DNA of 64,000 nucleotides from Hallerella sp964587155 (GCA_964587155.1 CAZPKF010000004.1:1-64000); one strand, 5' to 3'; shown: positions 16,738-24,994, numbered from the stretch's first letter. Notes: a model not told the origin generated them from the letters alone. Numbers and translations: made by a program.

Positions 16738-17288
16738 CAGCGGATATCAAAATCAACGGAAGTGGAACCCTCTTCTATCCGGGCCTTGATTTGTTTTCCA
16801 GTCACCTTCATTTGCAGCGGAACGGAAAGCAGGTAAGATACGCCAGCCGTTTCCGAAGGCCTTGCGGCAGATTCCGAAACCGGAGACTGGTAAACTGTTT
16901 TTTTGCCAACCCAAACCGTATACGTAAAGGTTCGCGGATTTCCCCGGTGAATTTGCTCTTCGGGAACGCAAAAATGGACAATGCCGCCAACAGGAAGCGT
17001 TTTCAAACTGTCCTTGATAATTTGTTCGGAAACATCGTCCGCTTCTAACCGCATCCGCATATCGTTTTGAAGTTTTTCAATCGATTCGTATTCAATCGAA
17101 ACGACCGTTTGCATATCTTCGGGAATCGCCGATTCCCGAATATCCCGGACTTCGGAATTGTTCCTGTAATAATTCCACGTTCCATTGTCGTGCAAAATCA
17201 CAACCGAACCATTCGAAGTCGTTGCCGTTATATCGCCGGCGACAGCAAAGGTCCCAAAAAAAAGAGCCATTTTCAAAATATGTTTCAT
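16737..17288 (-). CDS. Exported protein of unknown function
   Basis: 183 residues with a signal peptide (MKHILKMALFFGTFAVAGDITA). After the cleavage site comes ATTSNGSVVILHDNGTWNYY, a short motif shared by many small bacterial exported proteins. The C-terminal half (PEDMQTVVSIEYESIEKLQ onward) looks like a mixed alpha/beta domain without a family I recognise. It lies immediately upstream of the DnaQ-type exonuclease gene with a 1-nt TGATG overlap, so the two are co-transcribed despite no obvious shared role. Confidence 0.65.
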   Translation of the reverse strand: MKHILKMALFFGTFAVAGDITATTSNGSVVILHDNGTWNYYRNNSEVRDIRESAIPEDMQTVVSIEYESIEKLQNDMRMRLEADDVSEQIIKDSLKTLPVGGIVHFCVPEEQIHRGNPRTFTYTVWVGKKTVYQSPVSESAARPSETAGVSYLLSVPLQMKVTGKQIKARIEEGSTSVDFDIR

Positions 17289-17401
17289 TGCAATTCAATT
17301 TAGAATTTTAGGTCATCCACAAAAAAATGATTCCTCAGTCTCGAATCTTTTCGTTGCGGCAAGATTTACTTTTCACAAGCATATCCGCATTCCTTCAAAG
17401 C

Positions 17402-17428
17402 AAAAAAGCTTCCCAAAGGGAAGCTTTT
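17402..17428. terminator. Bidirectional intrinsic terminator
   Basis: AAAAAGCTTCCC-AAA-GGGAAGCTTTT is nearly a perfect hairpin with A and T runs on both sides. It sits after the last gene of the feo operon (minus strand, ending 17467). Confidence 0.85.
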
Positions 17429-17466
17429 CAAGTATTCCCCCGGAACTTTCGCCCCGGGGGAATCGT

Positions 17467-17643
17467 CTATGGCAATATTTGCCGATTGCAACGGGCCGCC
17501 ACACGAGCAGAACACCCTCTGTCGCATCCCAGACAAGCCGGATTCCCATTTACCGCAGCCTTTTTCGCACTTTTGAAGATAAAGGATACCGCGATAAAAG
17601 TCCAAGCGAACAGTATTGCGACAATCAAGATGTTAGCAAACAT
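17467..17643 (-). CDS. Small FeoB-associated Cys-rich membrane protein
   Basis: 58 residues from ATG 17643 (MFANILIVAILFAWTFIAVSFIFK), one N-terminal membrane segment followed by a Cys-rich tail: NGNPACLGCDRGCSARVAARCNRQ. This arrangement is typical of the small FeoB-associated Cys-rich proteins encoded directly after feoB. The start lies 18 bp beyond the feoB stop. The four Cys residues are plausible metal ligands. It is the last gene before the terminator at 17402-17428. Confidence 0.8.
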   Translation of the reverse strand: MFANILIVAILFAWTFIAVSFIFKSAKKAAVNGNPACLGCDRGCSARVAARCNRQILP

Positions 17644-17660
17644 GGAATCTCCCGAAGAAA

Positions 17661-20006
17661 TCAATTCTCGTTTTGCTTTGCAATGGCATCTATCGAGCGA
17701 ACTGTTCCAAAGGTCTTTCCCTTATAAGGATCCGGACGGAACAATTGGAAGAGAATCGCTGCGATAAAGAGGCATGCAATAGCTGTCGCCACCGAGAATC
17801 CGCCGCCCATCACCAGGCTGCCGATTTGATAGACGATGAACGTCATCACCCACGCCCAAACATTCTGGAAAATGATTGCAAACCAGAACCATTTGCGGTC
17901 ATTCAGTTCTCTAGCCATTGTCGCAATGGCCGCCAAACAAGGAGAATCCAACAGGTTGAAAAGCAAGAAGCAGAACGCAGCCAAAACACTCGGGAACCAC
18001 GTTTTGAGAACTTCTCCGAATGTGCTCGCATCTTCGTACGTTTCTGCGCCTTCCGCTTCTTCTTGCAAGGCATCGTTTCCTCCAGCCAAAACGGCCATCG
18101 TACCCACAATGCCTTCTTTCGCCGAGAAGCCCGCAAGCGAAGAAGCCGCCGCTTGCCATCCGCCCTGTTCTCCGCCAAAGCCTAGCGGCAAGAAAACGTA
18201 ACGGATCTTGTTTCCAATTCGCGCAAGGATTGAATTCGCCGGATTTTCTACCAAACCGAATTCCAAATTTTCACTGTCCGCAGTCAGGGCTTCACCAGCA
18301 GCAGCCTCTTCATCTGCAACTTCTTCCGAAGCCGCAGCATCTTCTACGACAGCGACAGATTCTGCTTCCGGTTCTGCGCCTTCCGCCGCAGCCGTTTGCC
18401 AACCGTAACTAGACAAGAACCACATCACCAAGCAAGCGAGGAAAAGAATCGTTCCCGCCTTGATGAGGAATCCCTTTGTGCGTTCCCAAGCATGCATCAG
18501 AACCGTTTTGAGTTGCGGAAGATGGTATTGGGGAAGTTCCATGACAAACGGAGCCGCTTCACCGTGGAAAGGCTTTGTCTTTTTGAGCATGATGGCAGCG
18601 AGCAACACACTGCCGATGCCGCAGGCATACATCGTCGGAGCCACCCAAGAACCCATTCCGCTTTCCGCTGCAATTACGCCAGCCATACAAGCGATGACCG
18701 GAAGTTTTGCGCCACAAGGAACCCACGTCGTCGTCATAATCGTCAGGCGGCGGTCATTGTCGTTTTCAATGGTTTTCGAAGCCATGATGCCCGGGATTCC
18801 GCAGCCCGAAGAAACAAGAAGCGGAATAAAGCTCTTGCCCGAAAGTCCAAAGCGGCGAAAAATACGGTCCATCACAAAGGCAATGCGAACCATATAACCG
18901 CAATCTTCGATAAAGGAAAGAAGGATGAACAAAATGAACATCTGCGGAGCAAAGCCCACAACAGCTCCGACGCCGCCAATGACTCCGTTCACCAAAGCGT
19001 CCGTCAAAACGGGATTCGCGCCAGCGCCTTCAAGCAATCCCTGCACCGCTTCCTGGATACCGCCGACAAAAGAATCGTTCGTCCAGTCCGTCGCCATAGT
19101 CCCCACCGTTGTGACAGAGATGTAATACACAGCCCACATGACAAATAGGAAAATCGGAAGGCCAAGAATCCGGTTTGTCACGATACGGTCCACCTTATCG
19201 GAAAGAGTCAAGTGGTTTCCGGACTTTTTCAAGACTCCGTTCAAAACTTCTGCGATGTAATTGTAGCGTTCATCCGTAATGATGGATTCGCTGTCGTTAT
19301 CGCGAGACGTTTCCAGCGCTTTCACCAGCTCTTCGATTTTCGCCTTGTCCGATTCCGAAAGTTCAAGCCGCGCATAAACGTTCTTGTCGCGTTCAATTAG
19401 CTTGATGGCATACCAGCGTTTGAGATTTTCTGTCACCGATTCGGGAAGAATTGCGCTCACGTCGGCAATTGTCTTTTCAACATCGTCCGAAAATTTGGCC
19501 TGCACCTGAGTCGCTTTCGTTTTTGAAAGTTCCACGGCTTTTTCCGCCGCTTCCCGGATGCCCTTACCGTAAAGGGCCTGCGTTTCGATAATTTCCACGC
19601 CGAGCTTTTCAGAAAGCTTCTGGACATTGATCGTTGAACCGGATTTTTTGAGCGCATCCATCATGTTGAGGGCAATCACTGTCGGCTTGCCCAATTCCAA
19701 AAGTTGCGTTGTCAAATACAGGTTCCGTTCGATGTTCGTCGCATCGACAATGTTCAAAATGGCATTGGGCGCAGAACTCATCAAATAATCCCGGGAGACG
19801 ACTTCTTCTTGCGTATAAGGAGAAAGCGAATAAATTCCCGGAAGGTCCGCGATAATCGTATCCTTTGATTTTTTTAAGCGTCCTTCTTTACGCTCTACAG
19901 TCACACCGGGCCAGTTTCCCACATACTGGTTCGCTCCGGTAAGCGCATTGAACATGGTCGTTTTACCGCAGTTCGGATTTCCTGCCAAAGCAATCGTTGT
20001 TGCCAT
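17661..20006 (-). CDS. feoB: Ferrous iron transport protein B (FeoB)
   Basis: 781 residues. The N-terminal G domain has G1 GNPNCGKT (9-16), the G3 region DLPGIYSLSPYTQEE, and a G4 segment LNMMD, followed by a helical region. The membrane part contains the two Gate/Nucleoside-recognition repeats (SGCGIPGIMASKTIENDNDRRLTIMTTTWVPCGAKLP, and DSPCLAAIATMARELNDRKW). It imports Fe(II) across the inner membrane, gated by GTP hydrolysis. An acidic Ala/Glu-rich stretch interrupts the membrane domain (18262-18400), which is unusual. It is preceded by two feoA genes and has an AAGGAG Shine-Dalgarno. Confidence 0.97.
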   Translation of the reverse strand: MATTIALAGNPNCGKTTMFNALTGANQYVGNWPGVTVERKEGRLKKSKDTIIADLPGIYSLSPYTQEEVVSRDYLMSSAPNAILNIVDATNIERNLYLTTQLLELGKPTVIALNMMDALKKSGSTINVQKLSEKLGVEIIETQALYGKGIREAAEKAVELSKTKATQVQAKFSDDVEKTIADVSAILPESVTENLKRWYAIKLIERDKNVYARLELSESDKAKIEELVKALETSRDNDSESIITDERYNYIAEVLNGVLKKSGNHLTLSDKVDRIVTNRILGLPIFLFVMWAVYYISVTTVGTMATDWTNDSFVGGIQEAVQGLLEGAGANPVLTDALVNGVIGGVGAVVGFAPQMFILFILLSFIEDCGYMVRIAFVMDRIFRRFGLSGKSFIPLLVSSGCGIPGIMASKTIENDNDRRLTIMTTTWVPCGAKLPVIACMAGVIAAESGMGSWVAPTMYACGIGSVLLAAIMLKKTKPFHGEAAPFVMELPQYHLPQLKTVLMHAWERTKGFLIKAGTILFLACLVMWFLSSYGWQTAAAEGAEPEAESVAVVEDAAASEEVADEEAAAGEALTADSENLEFGLVENPANSILARIGNKIRYVFLPLGFGGEQGGWQAAASSLAGFSAKEGIVGTMAVLAGGNDALQEEAEGAETYEDASTFGEVLKTWFPSVLAAFCFLLFNLLDSPCLAAIATMARELNDRKWFWFAIIFQNVWAWVMTFIVYQIGSLVMGGGFSVATAIACLFIAAILFQLFRPDPYKGKTFGTVRSIDAIAKQNEN

Positions 20007-20020
20007 ATTCGAAATACTCC

Positions 20021-20248
20021 TTATGCATCCTTGACTTCTACGCGTTCAGCATCGTCTTTGCGAACGCTCAATTCATAACCGCGCACGTGAACTTCCACAG
20101 GATCTCCGAGGGGAGCGACCTTGCGGACAAGAATTTCTGCGCCATTTGTCAGCCCCATATCCATCAGGCGGCGTTTCAACGCCCCTTCGCCGTGCAATTT
20201 GACGACTTTGACCGTCTCGCCGACTTTGACATCTCGCAACGTTTTCAT
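20021..20248 (-). CDS. feoA: FeoA-family protein (proximal copy)
   Basis: 75 residues forming one SH3-like FeoA domain: TLRDVKVGETVKVVKLHGEGALKRRLMDMGLTNGAEILVRKVAPLGDPVEVHVRGYELSVRKDDAERVEV. The GxGxxxRRLxDMGL core and the late LxxRKxDAxxV motif are both standard for FeoA. The protein assists FeoB in Fe(II) uptake at the cytoplasmic face. It lies between a second, more divergent feoA gene and feoB, 14 bp upstream of the feoB start. A CAGGAG Shine-Dalgarno precedes ATG 20248. Confidence 0.95.
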   Translation of the reverse strand: MKTLRDVKVGETVKVVKLHGEGALKRRLMDMGLTNGAEILVRKVAPLGDPVEVHVRGYELSVRKDDAERVEVKDA

Positions 20249-20267
20249 ATATCTCCTGAGCCTGCCA

Positions 20268-20477
20268 TTACACCATGATTCGGCTGGCCAATTTATGGTC
20301 CAAAGCGATGCGCGATTCCTTTACTTTCACAATTACGTTTCCACCGAGACTGGCCACAACGGTCACCGGAGAACCAACGCAAAATCCAAGTTCATTCAGA
20401 TGTTGGCGTACGGCGGAATCTCCAGACAACCGTTTTACCGTGAACAATTCACCAATCGAGCATAAAGTCAAAGGCAT
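20268..20477 (-). CDS. FeoA-family protein (distal, divergent copy)
   Basis: 69 residues with a FeoA-like SH3 fold: PLTLCSIGELFTVKRLSGDSAVRQHLNELGFCVGSPVTVVASLGGNVIVKVKESRIALDHKLASRIMV. The RQHLNELGF core replaces the usual RRLxDMGL, and the C-terminal RIALDHKLASRI matches the FeoA pattern. Two-feoA operons are common; one copy is often regulatory. It sits 19 bp downstream of the porin-like gene and 19 bp upstream of the proximal feoA. Confidence 0.88.
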   Translation of the reverse strand: MPLTLCSIGELFTVKRLSGDSAVRQHLNELGFCVGSPVTVVASLGGNVIVKVKESRIALDHKLASRIMV

Positions 20478-20495
20478 CGTTTAGACCTCTTTTAA

Positions 20496-21641
20496 TTAGA
20501 ACGTAAATCCAACCGTGGCTCCGGCACCGAAGTAAACGTCGTCGGAATCCAAGTCTTCATAGTCATCGCCAATCGGAAGACAGGCGCGGAAGTAACCTTC
20601 CAGGGAAAGATTTTCCACCGGATTCAAATACGCTTTCGGACCAACCCAAATTTGCTGCAAATCCGCATCTTTGTCAGTCGTCATCGTGTGATATTCACCC
20701 TGAACGCCAATTGTCAGCTGATCATTGATGGCAAAGGACGGTTCCACATAAGCGAAGAGATATTCCGGCACTTCAATTTCAGTCGGGACATCTTCTTCAT
20801 CCGCCTTGTAAGCGTAGAAAGCCGTTCCCTTGATATTCAATTTGCCCAAGTTGAATTCCGGTTCCACAGCAAAAGCGTGGCTCATTTTCGGTTCATCTTC
20901 CTTGAGGAAATCAGAAAGAAGTCCATACGCCAGCTGGACGTTCACCATTTCGCCAAAAACGAGATTCGCCGTCACGCCTGCGCGGAGCCTATTGGAACTT
21001 TCCTGCTGATAGCTTTGATAATTGGCAAAAGGCCGAATGGAATGGTTGCCGACAGCCAAATCATAAGCGACATGAACGTCATAAGATTTGCAACCGGCTT
21101 CTTCACCCTCTTCTGCGAGGACATCAACGCAATCATCGTCGCCACGTCCCCAGCCAAGGCCAACCAAAAGTCCGTAAGCGTTGATTTCAAGACCGCGGAT
21201 ATCGCGTTCCGTCATCCCGACTGCGGCATCTCCCGGATCATCATAATCGTAATAACGGAGAGCTCCTTCCGAGTACGTAAAATCACCGGCCTTGATGGCG
21301 ATACCTTCGTTCAGCTGGTACTGGATAAACGCGCCATCATAAGCGAAGCCCGGAGCCGTGTTGGCATCGTCCGCAGAAATCGCCGCTTCCGCAGACCATT
21401 TGTCATTAAACTTCACCTGGAACACTAGATTGAACGTCGAAGAATAATCGTGGAACCACTTGTTGTCTTCGCCGTTTTCAAAAACATCATCACGTGGGTC
21501 AACTTGTTTGAAGTGCGTATTCGCTTCAAATTCAACTTCCCCCGCAACCGAGAATTGAGGCCCGGATTTAGCCGCATCTTCAGCAAAGAGCGGTGTCGCT
21601 GCCAAAGAAGAGGCGAGAATCATGCCGATTGTCTTTTTCAT
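20496..21641 (-). CDS. Porin-like outer-membrane protein, first gene of the feo operon
   Basis: 381 residues with a signal peptide (MKKTIGMILASSLAATPLFA) and alternating amphipathic strands ending in DDVYFGAGATVGFTF, with a terminal Phe as in outer-membrane barrels. The sequence is rich in acidic loops (DDYEDLDSDD, YDYDDPGD), which could favour cation passage. It has no recognised specific family beyond a general porin-like look. Its position directly behind iron-regulator-type boxes, and directly ahead of feoA-feoA-feoB, suggests Fe(II) entry across the outer membrane. That role is inferred from context only. Confidence 0.75.
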   Translation of the reverse strand: MKKTIGMILASSLAATPLFAEDAAKSGPQFSVAGEVEFEANTHFKQVDPRDDVFENGEDNKWFHDYSSTFNLVFQVKFNDKWSAEAAISADDANTAPGFAYDGAFIQYQLNEGIAIKAGDFTYSEGALRYYDYDDPGDAAVGMTERDIRGLEINAYGLLVGLGWGRGDDDCVDVLAEEGEEAGCKSYDVHVAYDLAVGNHSIRPFANYQSYQQESSNRLRAGVTANLVFGEMVNVQLAYGLLSDFLKEDEPKMSHAFAVEPEFNLGKLNIKGTAFYAYKADEEDVPTEIEVPEYLFAYVEPSFAINDQLTIGVQGEYHTMTTDKDADLQQIWVGPKAYLNPVENLSLEGYFRACLPIGDDYEDLDSDDVYFGAGATVGFTF

Positions 21642-21678
21642 TGAATGTTTCCTTTCGAAATGAATGCTATTGTTTTTG

Positions 21679-21759
21679 TTAGCTTTGACTAGTTTAATTA
21701 GACAAAGCTAATTAGTCTAGGCTAAATGTAGCACACCTTCAAAATTTAGTCAAGGCTAA
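21679..21759. promoter_or_regulatory. Four TTAG-N6-CTAA operator-like boxes (DtxR/MntR type)
   Basis: Boxes at 21679-21692 (TTAGctttgaCTAg, last base off), 21698-21711 (TTAGacaaagCTAA), 21712-21725 (TTAGtctaggCTAA) and 21746-21759 (TTAGtcaaggCTAA, arms extending to AATTTAG/CTAAATT). DtxR-family regulators bind similar interrupted palindromes. They lie between the porin start and the gene for a DtxR/MntR-family protein. Confidence 0.75.
21725..21753 (-). promoter_or_regulatory. Sigma-70-type promoter of the feo operon
   Basis: On the minus strand TTGACT (21753-21748) and TACATT (21730-21725) are separated by exactly 17 bp. The -35 overlaps the box at 21746-21759 and the -10 abuts the box at 21712-21725, an arrangement suited to repression. 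Confidence 0.65.
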
Positions 21760-21834
21760 ATTCTACAAAATATTGTCGAAAGCTCTCCTATATTATTCAA
21801 ATGAATCATTTTACAACTGCCGTCACCTCAAAAT

Positions 21835-22266
21835 TCAAGACTTTGTCGCCTTTTTAGGGGCACTCGAACGCGACTCCATCCGTGTTCCCCGCCGAGAGGC
21901 GTTTTTTTTGACAAAAACAGAAATTTTATCCAGCGTTTCCCCCGAAAGGATGTGCTCCAGCGCACAGGCATCTTCATTCGCCGCCTGCGAAGAGACGCCT
22001 AATTGCAACAAGAAATCCCGGAGAAGCGTATGCCTGCCAAAAACCTTTTTGGCGACCGACAAACCTTTTTCGGTGAGTTTGATGTCCCCATAAGGTTCCT
22101 GCTCGACAAGTTCCAATTCTTTAAGCTCATGAATCGCCCGGAAAACCGAGGGTGCTTTGACGCCCAATTCCGAAGCAATGTCCTTGAGCCGGACATAACC
22201 CTTTGAAAGATGCAACATGTGCACCATTTCCAAGTAATCTTCCAAGCTTTGGCTAAGACTTTTCAT
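21835..22266 (-). CDS. DtxR/MntR-family metal-dependent transcriptional regulator
   Basis: 143 residues from ATG 22266 (MKSLSQSLEDYLEMVHML). A winged helix-turn-helix (GYVRLKDIASELGVKAPSVFRAIHELKELELVEQEPYGDIKLTEKG) is followed by a dimerisation and metal-binding part. Ligand positions known from MntR can be matched: D and E in LEDYLEM, H in FGRHTLLRDFL, and the E-D-A-x-x-L-E-H block (NEDACALEHILS). There is no C-terminal SH3 domain, as in MntR. It lies directly upstream of the feo operon, whose promoter carries four matching boxes, so Fe(II)-dependent repression of iron uptake is the likely role; Mn(II) sensing is possible. Confidence 0.88.
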   Translation of the reverse strand: MKSLSQSLEDYLEMVHMLHLSKGYVRLKDIASELGVKAPSVFRAIHELKELELVEQEPYGDIKLTEKGLSVAKKVFGRHTLLRDFLLQLGVSSQAANEDACALEHILSGETLDKISVFVKKNASRRGTRMESRSSAPKKATKS

Positions 22267-22299
22267 TGGATGCAATTTAACAAAATTGTCGAAACCCGT

Positions 22300-23379
22300 T
22301 TAACGGATTTTCCAAATTGCCCGTTCAAGCGGTGCTTCACCGGGAGCGCGCACGTAAAAAGTTTTCACCCCAATGACCGAGCCGTCTTTGACCGCCGTTT
22401 CCACCTTCCATTTGCCTTCCGGAATATTCTTCTTTACCGTGTAAATGCGGAATCCCTCCTCGCGGCTGCCATGGGTACGCATTCGCGCAGAAGATATCCG
22501 ATTCATCAATTCGTATTTTCCCGTCTTTTCATTTTTTCGATACCAACGGTGTTCCAATTGCGCTTCCACTTTCGACGGCGCAAAAACCGAACTGACAAAC
22601 GCAACGCCGGGAGATTCATTCGAAAGCGTCACCGTCGGCGAAAAAATTCCCATTCTTTCAAAAATGCCGGGTTTGTCCACATAGCAGGAATAATCTTTTG
22701 AAAACCCGACACAGGCATTTTGATCTTTGAGGACAAGGGGCACGGGCGGAATCCAATTCAAAAGATACGCGAAAATCAGCACCAGAGAAATTCCCACCGG
22801 AGCAACGAGCGTTTTCCACGAACAACGGGATACTTTGTACGCAATCAAACAACAGCCAAAGGAAATGACTGCCGACAGCAAAAACCACAAAAACCCCATT
22901 CCATTCACCAAATGCGGAATGAGAAAATTCAAATACATGGTGCCGAGCAAAGAAAAAAGCGCGAGCGTAAACGCAAACATCAAATAACGCTTTTGCAAAA
23001 ATTCATTTGCAACCAAAAATGCACACAAAATGGCGACCAAGACAAATGCGCCCAAGGAACTGCTGCTTTTAAAATAACAGATGACCAGAGCACTGAAAAG
23101 GCTTCCAAAACAAAATTGAACGCCACAGGCAAATCGATTCTGCCATTTTTCCGAAAACGGTTTCCACTTCCACACGCCCTCTTTTGCTGCAAGCAGTAAT
23201 AAAAAAACAAAAGACGCCAAATAATAAATCAGCAGAACAACCAAATCCGAAGCCTGCACCATTTTTCCCAGTGTTAGGGAATCCCAAGTAAATCCACCAA
23301 AGAACGAGACTGCAGGAAAAAAACGGCGCATTTTTTGCACCACCGCATTTTGCATCAGCTGTTGAACCCATGTTTTCAT
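22300..23379 (-). CDS. Multi-pass membrane protein with a C-terminal DUF2914 domain
   Basis: 359 residues. The first 210 or so hold about seven or eight hydrophobic segments (for example VVLLIYYLASFVFLLLLAA, TLVAPVGISLVLIFAYLLNWI). The remaining part, probably periplasmic, matches DUF2914: VEAQLEHRWYRKNEKTG...ISSARMRTHGSREEGFRIYTVKKNIPEGKWKVETAVKDG. No enzymatic motif is seen and the function is unknown in the family. It lies 33 bp upstream of the regulator gene on the same strand. Confidence 0.8.
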   Translation of the reverse strand: MKTWVQQLMQNAVVQKMRRFFPAVSFFGGFTWDSLTLGKMVQASDLVVLLIYYLASFVFLLLLAAKEGVWKWKPFSEKWQNRFACGVQFCFGSLFSALVICYFKSSSSLGAFVLVAILCAFLVANEFLQKRYLMFAFTLALFSLLGTMYLNFLIPHLVNGMGFLWFLLSAVISFGCCLIAYKVSRCSWKTLVAPVGISLVLIFAYLLNWIPPVPLVLKDQNACVGFSKDYSCYVDKPGIFERMGIFSPTVTLSNESPGVAFVSSVFAPSKVEAQLEHRWYRKNEKTGKYELMNRISSARMRTHGSREEGFRIYTVKKNIPEGKWKVETAVKDGSVIGVKTFYVRAPGEAPLERAIWKIR

Positions 23380-23514
23380 CTGTTTTAAAGAATCTAGAAA
23401 ATCTCACTTTTCATCATCCCCACAAAGTTAGAAATGAGAAGTGAAAAATGTGGAATGTGGAATGAGAAGTGTGATGTCGGGCGTTAGAACTTAGATATGA
23501 AAACGTTCGTTGAT

Positions 23515-23563
23515 GGGGTTTTAACGAAAAGCCTTTTCGGCGAATGGGGTGAGTTTTGCACGG
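23515..23563. repeat. Intergenic repeat, copy 1 (49-bp core)
   Basis: The 49-bp core (GGGGTTTTAACGAAAAGC...TTTTGCACGG) is identical to 24699-24747 and similar to 37837-37884. It contains the small hairpin CGAAAAG-c-CTTTTCG. The 292-bp gap 23380-23671 holds nothing else apart from GA-rich simple sequence (AATGAGAAGTG-like). Confidence 0.9.
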
Positions 23564-23671
23564 AGAAGAACTCTGGCGGCGAGCCTTTTTTGTGAAATTG
23601 GGGCAGCTCGTTTCGAAATGGAAACTTTTTGTCATTCGGAATAGAAGTTTGAACTGAGAAACGATGAGGTT

Positions 23672-24394
23672 TCAAAGCCTCTCTTTATTAAAATCTTCCT
23701 CTGGAAATTCAGAAAATGCATCACAAAATTTTGTCGGATAAACGAGACTGTCCGCTCCCACTGTGGGATTTGCAACGCCTCCGTCACTTCCTGAACCGCC
23801 CGAACCGGAAAACCCCTCTCCGCTGCCATGAGAAGACGAACTTGAAGTGTCTCCACCCTCTCCCGAACTTGATGATTCCGCAGCCGAGCTTGACGAACTC
23901 TGAACGCTTGAAGAACTTTCCGGCTCTTCCTTGCACCCTGTAGCCGTGCGGTCTACCTTGGAACAAACTTTGGGGAACGCCCCTAGCGAACCGCCCCATT
24001 CGCCATTTTGCCAAACGCACTGATAATCGGTGAGCATGCACTTTTCCGCACAGGCGTTCTTGAAGTCTTCAACTTCTACAACGATTTCTTTTGATTCGCA
24101 GGTGTTGCAACCTACTACTATTTGCCAATATCCATCATCTGACGTCACATATTCACCTCCGTAAGAATCTGAACATTTTGCAACTTTGGAATAAGAACCA
24201 TAAAATTTGGAACCACCGCCACCATAATTTTCGCATTCGGCTTTATGGTCATTAATGACAGATGCTATTTCAGATTCATCTCTATCACCATAATCACAAT
24301 AAATCAGCGCATAAGTATTTGTTGCCACTAGGGAAAATAATACCACCGCTTTTGCGAGAATCGCAAATACACTTTGCTCGTGCTTCTTCATCAT
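23672..24394 (-). CDS. Secreted Cys-rich protein with a Ser-rich linker
   Basis: 240 residues. The signal peptide runs MMKKHEQSVFAILAKAVVLFSLVATNTYA. The mature N-terminal part (about 30-145) has about ten Cys (GCNTCESKEIVVEVEDFKNACAEKCMLTDYQCVWQNGEW), probably disulphide-bonded. It is followed by a Ser/Gly-rich stretch (ESSSSVQSSSSSAAESSSSGEGG) of the kind used as linker in Fibrobacter secreted proteins, and a short tail. No catalytic domain is recognised. Its first 101 nt overlap the end of the upstream lipoprotein gene in another frame, which is unusually long for neighbouring genes. Confidence 0.65.
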   Translation of the reverse strand: MMKKHEQSVFAILAKAVVLFSLVATNTYALIYCDYGDRDESEIASVINDHKAECENYGGGGSKFYGSYSKVAKCSDSYGGEYVTSDDGYWQIVVGCNTCESKEIVVEVEDFKNACAEKCMLTDYQCVWQNGEWGGSLGAFPKVCSKVDRTATGCKEEPESSSSVQSSSSSAAESSSSGEGGDTSSSSSHGSGEGFSGSGGSGSDGGVANPTVGADSLVYPTKFCDAFSEFPEEDFNKERL

Positions 24395-24590
24395 CTACAA
24401 ATTGCTCCTTGCAAAATGCTGCACGAGCTCCCAAGCGAGTATTTGTTGCAGGTAGCGGAGGAATACCCATCCTGTCCGTATCCGACTTTTCTTGAATCGT
24501 CCCCACCTTTTCTTGCACGGATTCCGGTTGCTCCCTTTCCGAACAGGCGACTAGCAGGAATGCGCAAAGCGAAAAGAGTATTCCTTTCAT
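24294..24590 (-). CDS. Small predicted lipoprotein
   Basis: 98 residues (MKGILFSLCAFLLVACSE...) with a clear lipobox LVAC, lipidated Cys at 16. AGAGG precedes ATG 24590 at a good distance. The mature part has four more Cys, the last in KYLCADLL. It shares 101 nt with the start of the next gene on the same strand. Either the two are genuinely overlapping co-expressed genes, or one of them has drifted by frameshift; the good ribosome site and lipobox support this one as real. Confidence 0.6.
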   Translation of the reverse strand: MKGILFSLCAFLLVACSEREQPESVQEKVGTIQEKSDTDRMGIPPLPATNTRLGARAAFCKEQFVDDEEARAKCICDSRKSGGIIFPSGNKYLCADLL

Positions 24591-24994
24591 AATGACCTCT
24601 CTTGTCTATGTGTTCAAATCTAATCATTTCACGAGTTGATTAGAAATGAGGACTTAGGAATGTGAAAAGAGTGTCGCGAACGGAAAACTCTCCTTAGTGG
24701 GGTTTTAACGAAAAGCCTTTTCGGCGAATGGGGTGAGTTTTGCACGGTTTGGACGGCAAAGGTGAAACCGTTTTCGCCGAAAGGAAATCTTATCCCAACG
24801 GTCTTTCTGGAGCACAAAAAACGAAGAATCCGCAAAAGTCTTTTCTTCAAACGGACTACCCCTCTTTTCGCAATAAATTATGAAGGCGCAGTGAACCAAA
24901 GCACGTTTTTCTAAGCCACGGAAATAGCTCGGAAATCGGCGTTTGGCATTCTGCGCCATCAAGCGCGGGCAGAAATCCCGCGCAAAGACCCGTT
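24591..24994. other. 404-bp gap with an intergenic repeat and a GC hairpin
   Basis: No gene seen. Contains repeat copy 2 (24699-24747), its extension with a CGGTTT...AAACCG hairpin (24745-24770), and a GCGCGGG-cagaaat-CCCGCGC hairpin (24963-24983) just beyond the purB stop. The latter may help 3'-end formation of purB, though it lacks a T tract. Confidence 0.6.
24699..24747. repeat. Intergenic repeat, copy 2 (49-bp core)
   Basis: Identical over 49 bp to 23515-23563. Sequence to the left (TTAGAAATGAGGACTTAGGAATGTG) also resembles that beside copy 1, and sequence to the right (ACGGTTT...GTGAAACCGTTTT) resembles copy 3, so the full unit is longer than the core. Confidence 0.9.

Noticed and set aside
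17185..17727. 180-codon plus-strand ORF across the feo terminator
   Set aside because: It runs through a strong bidirectional terminator and opposite two supported genes.
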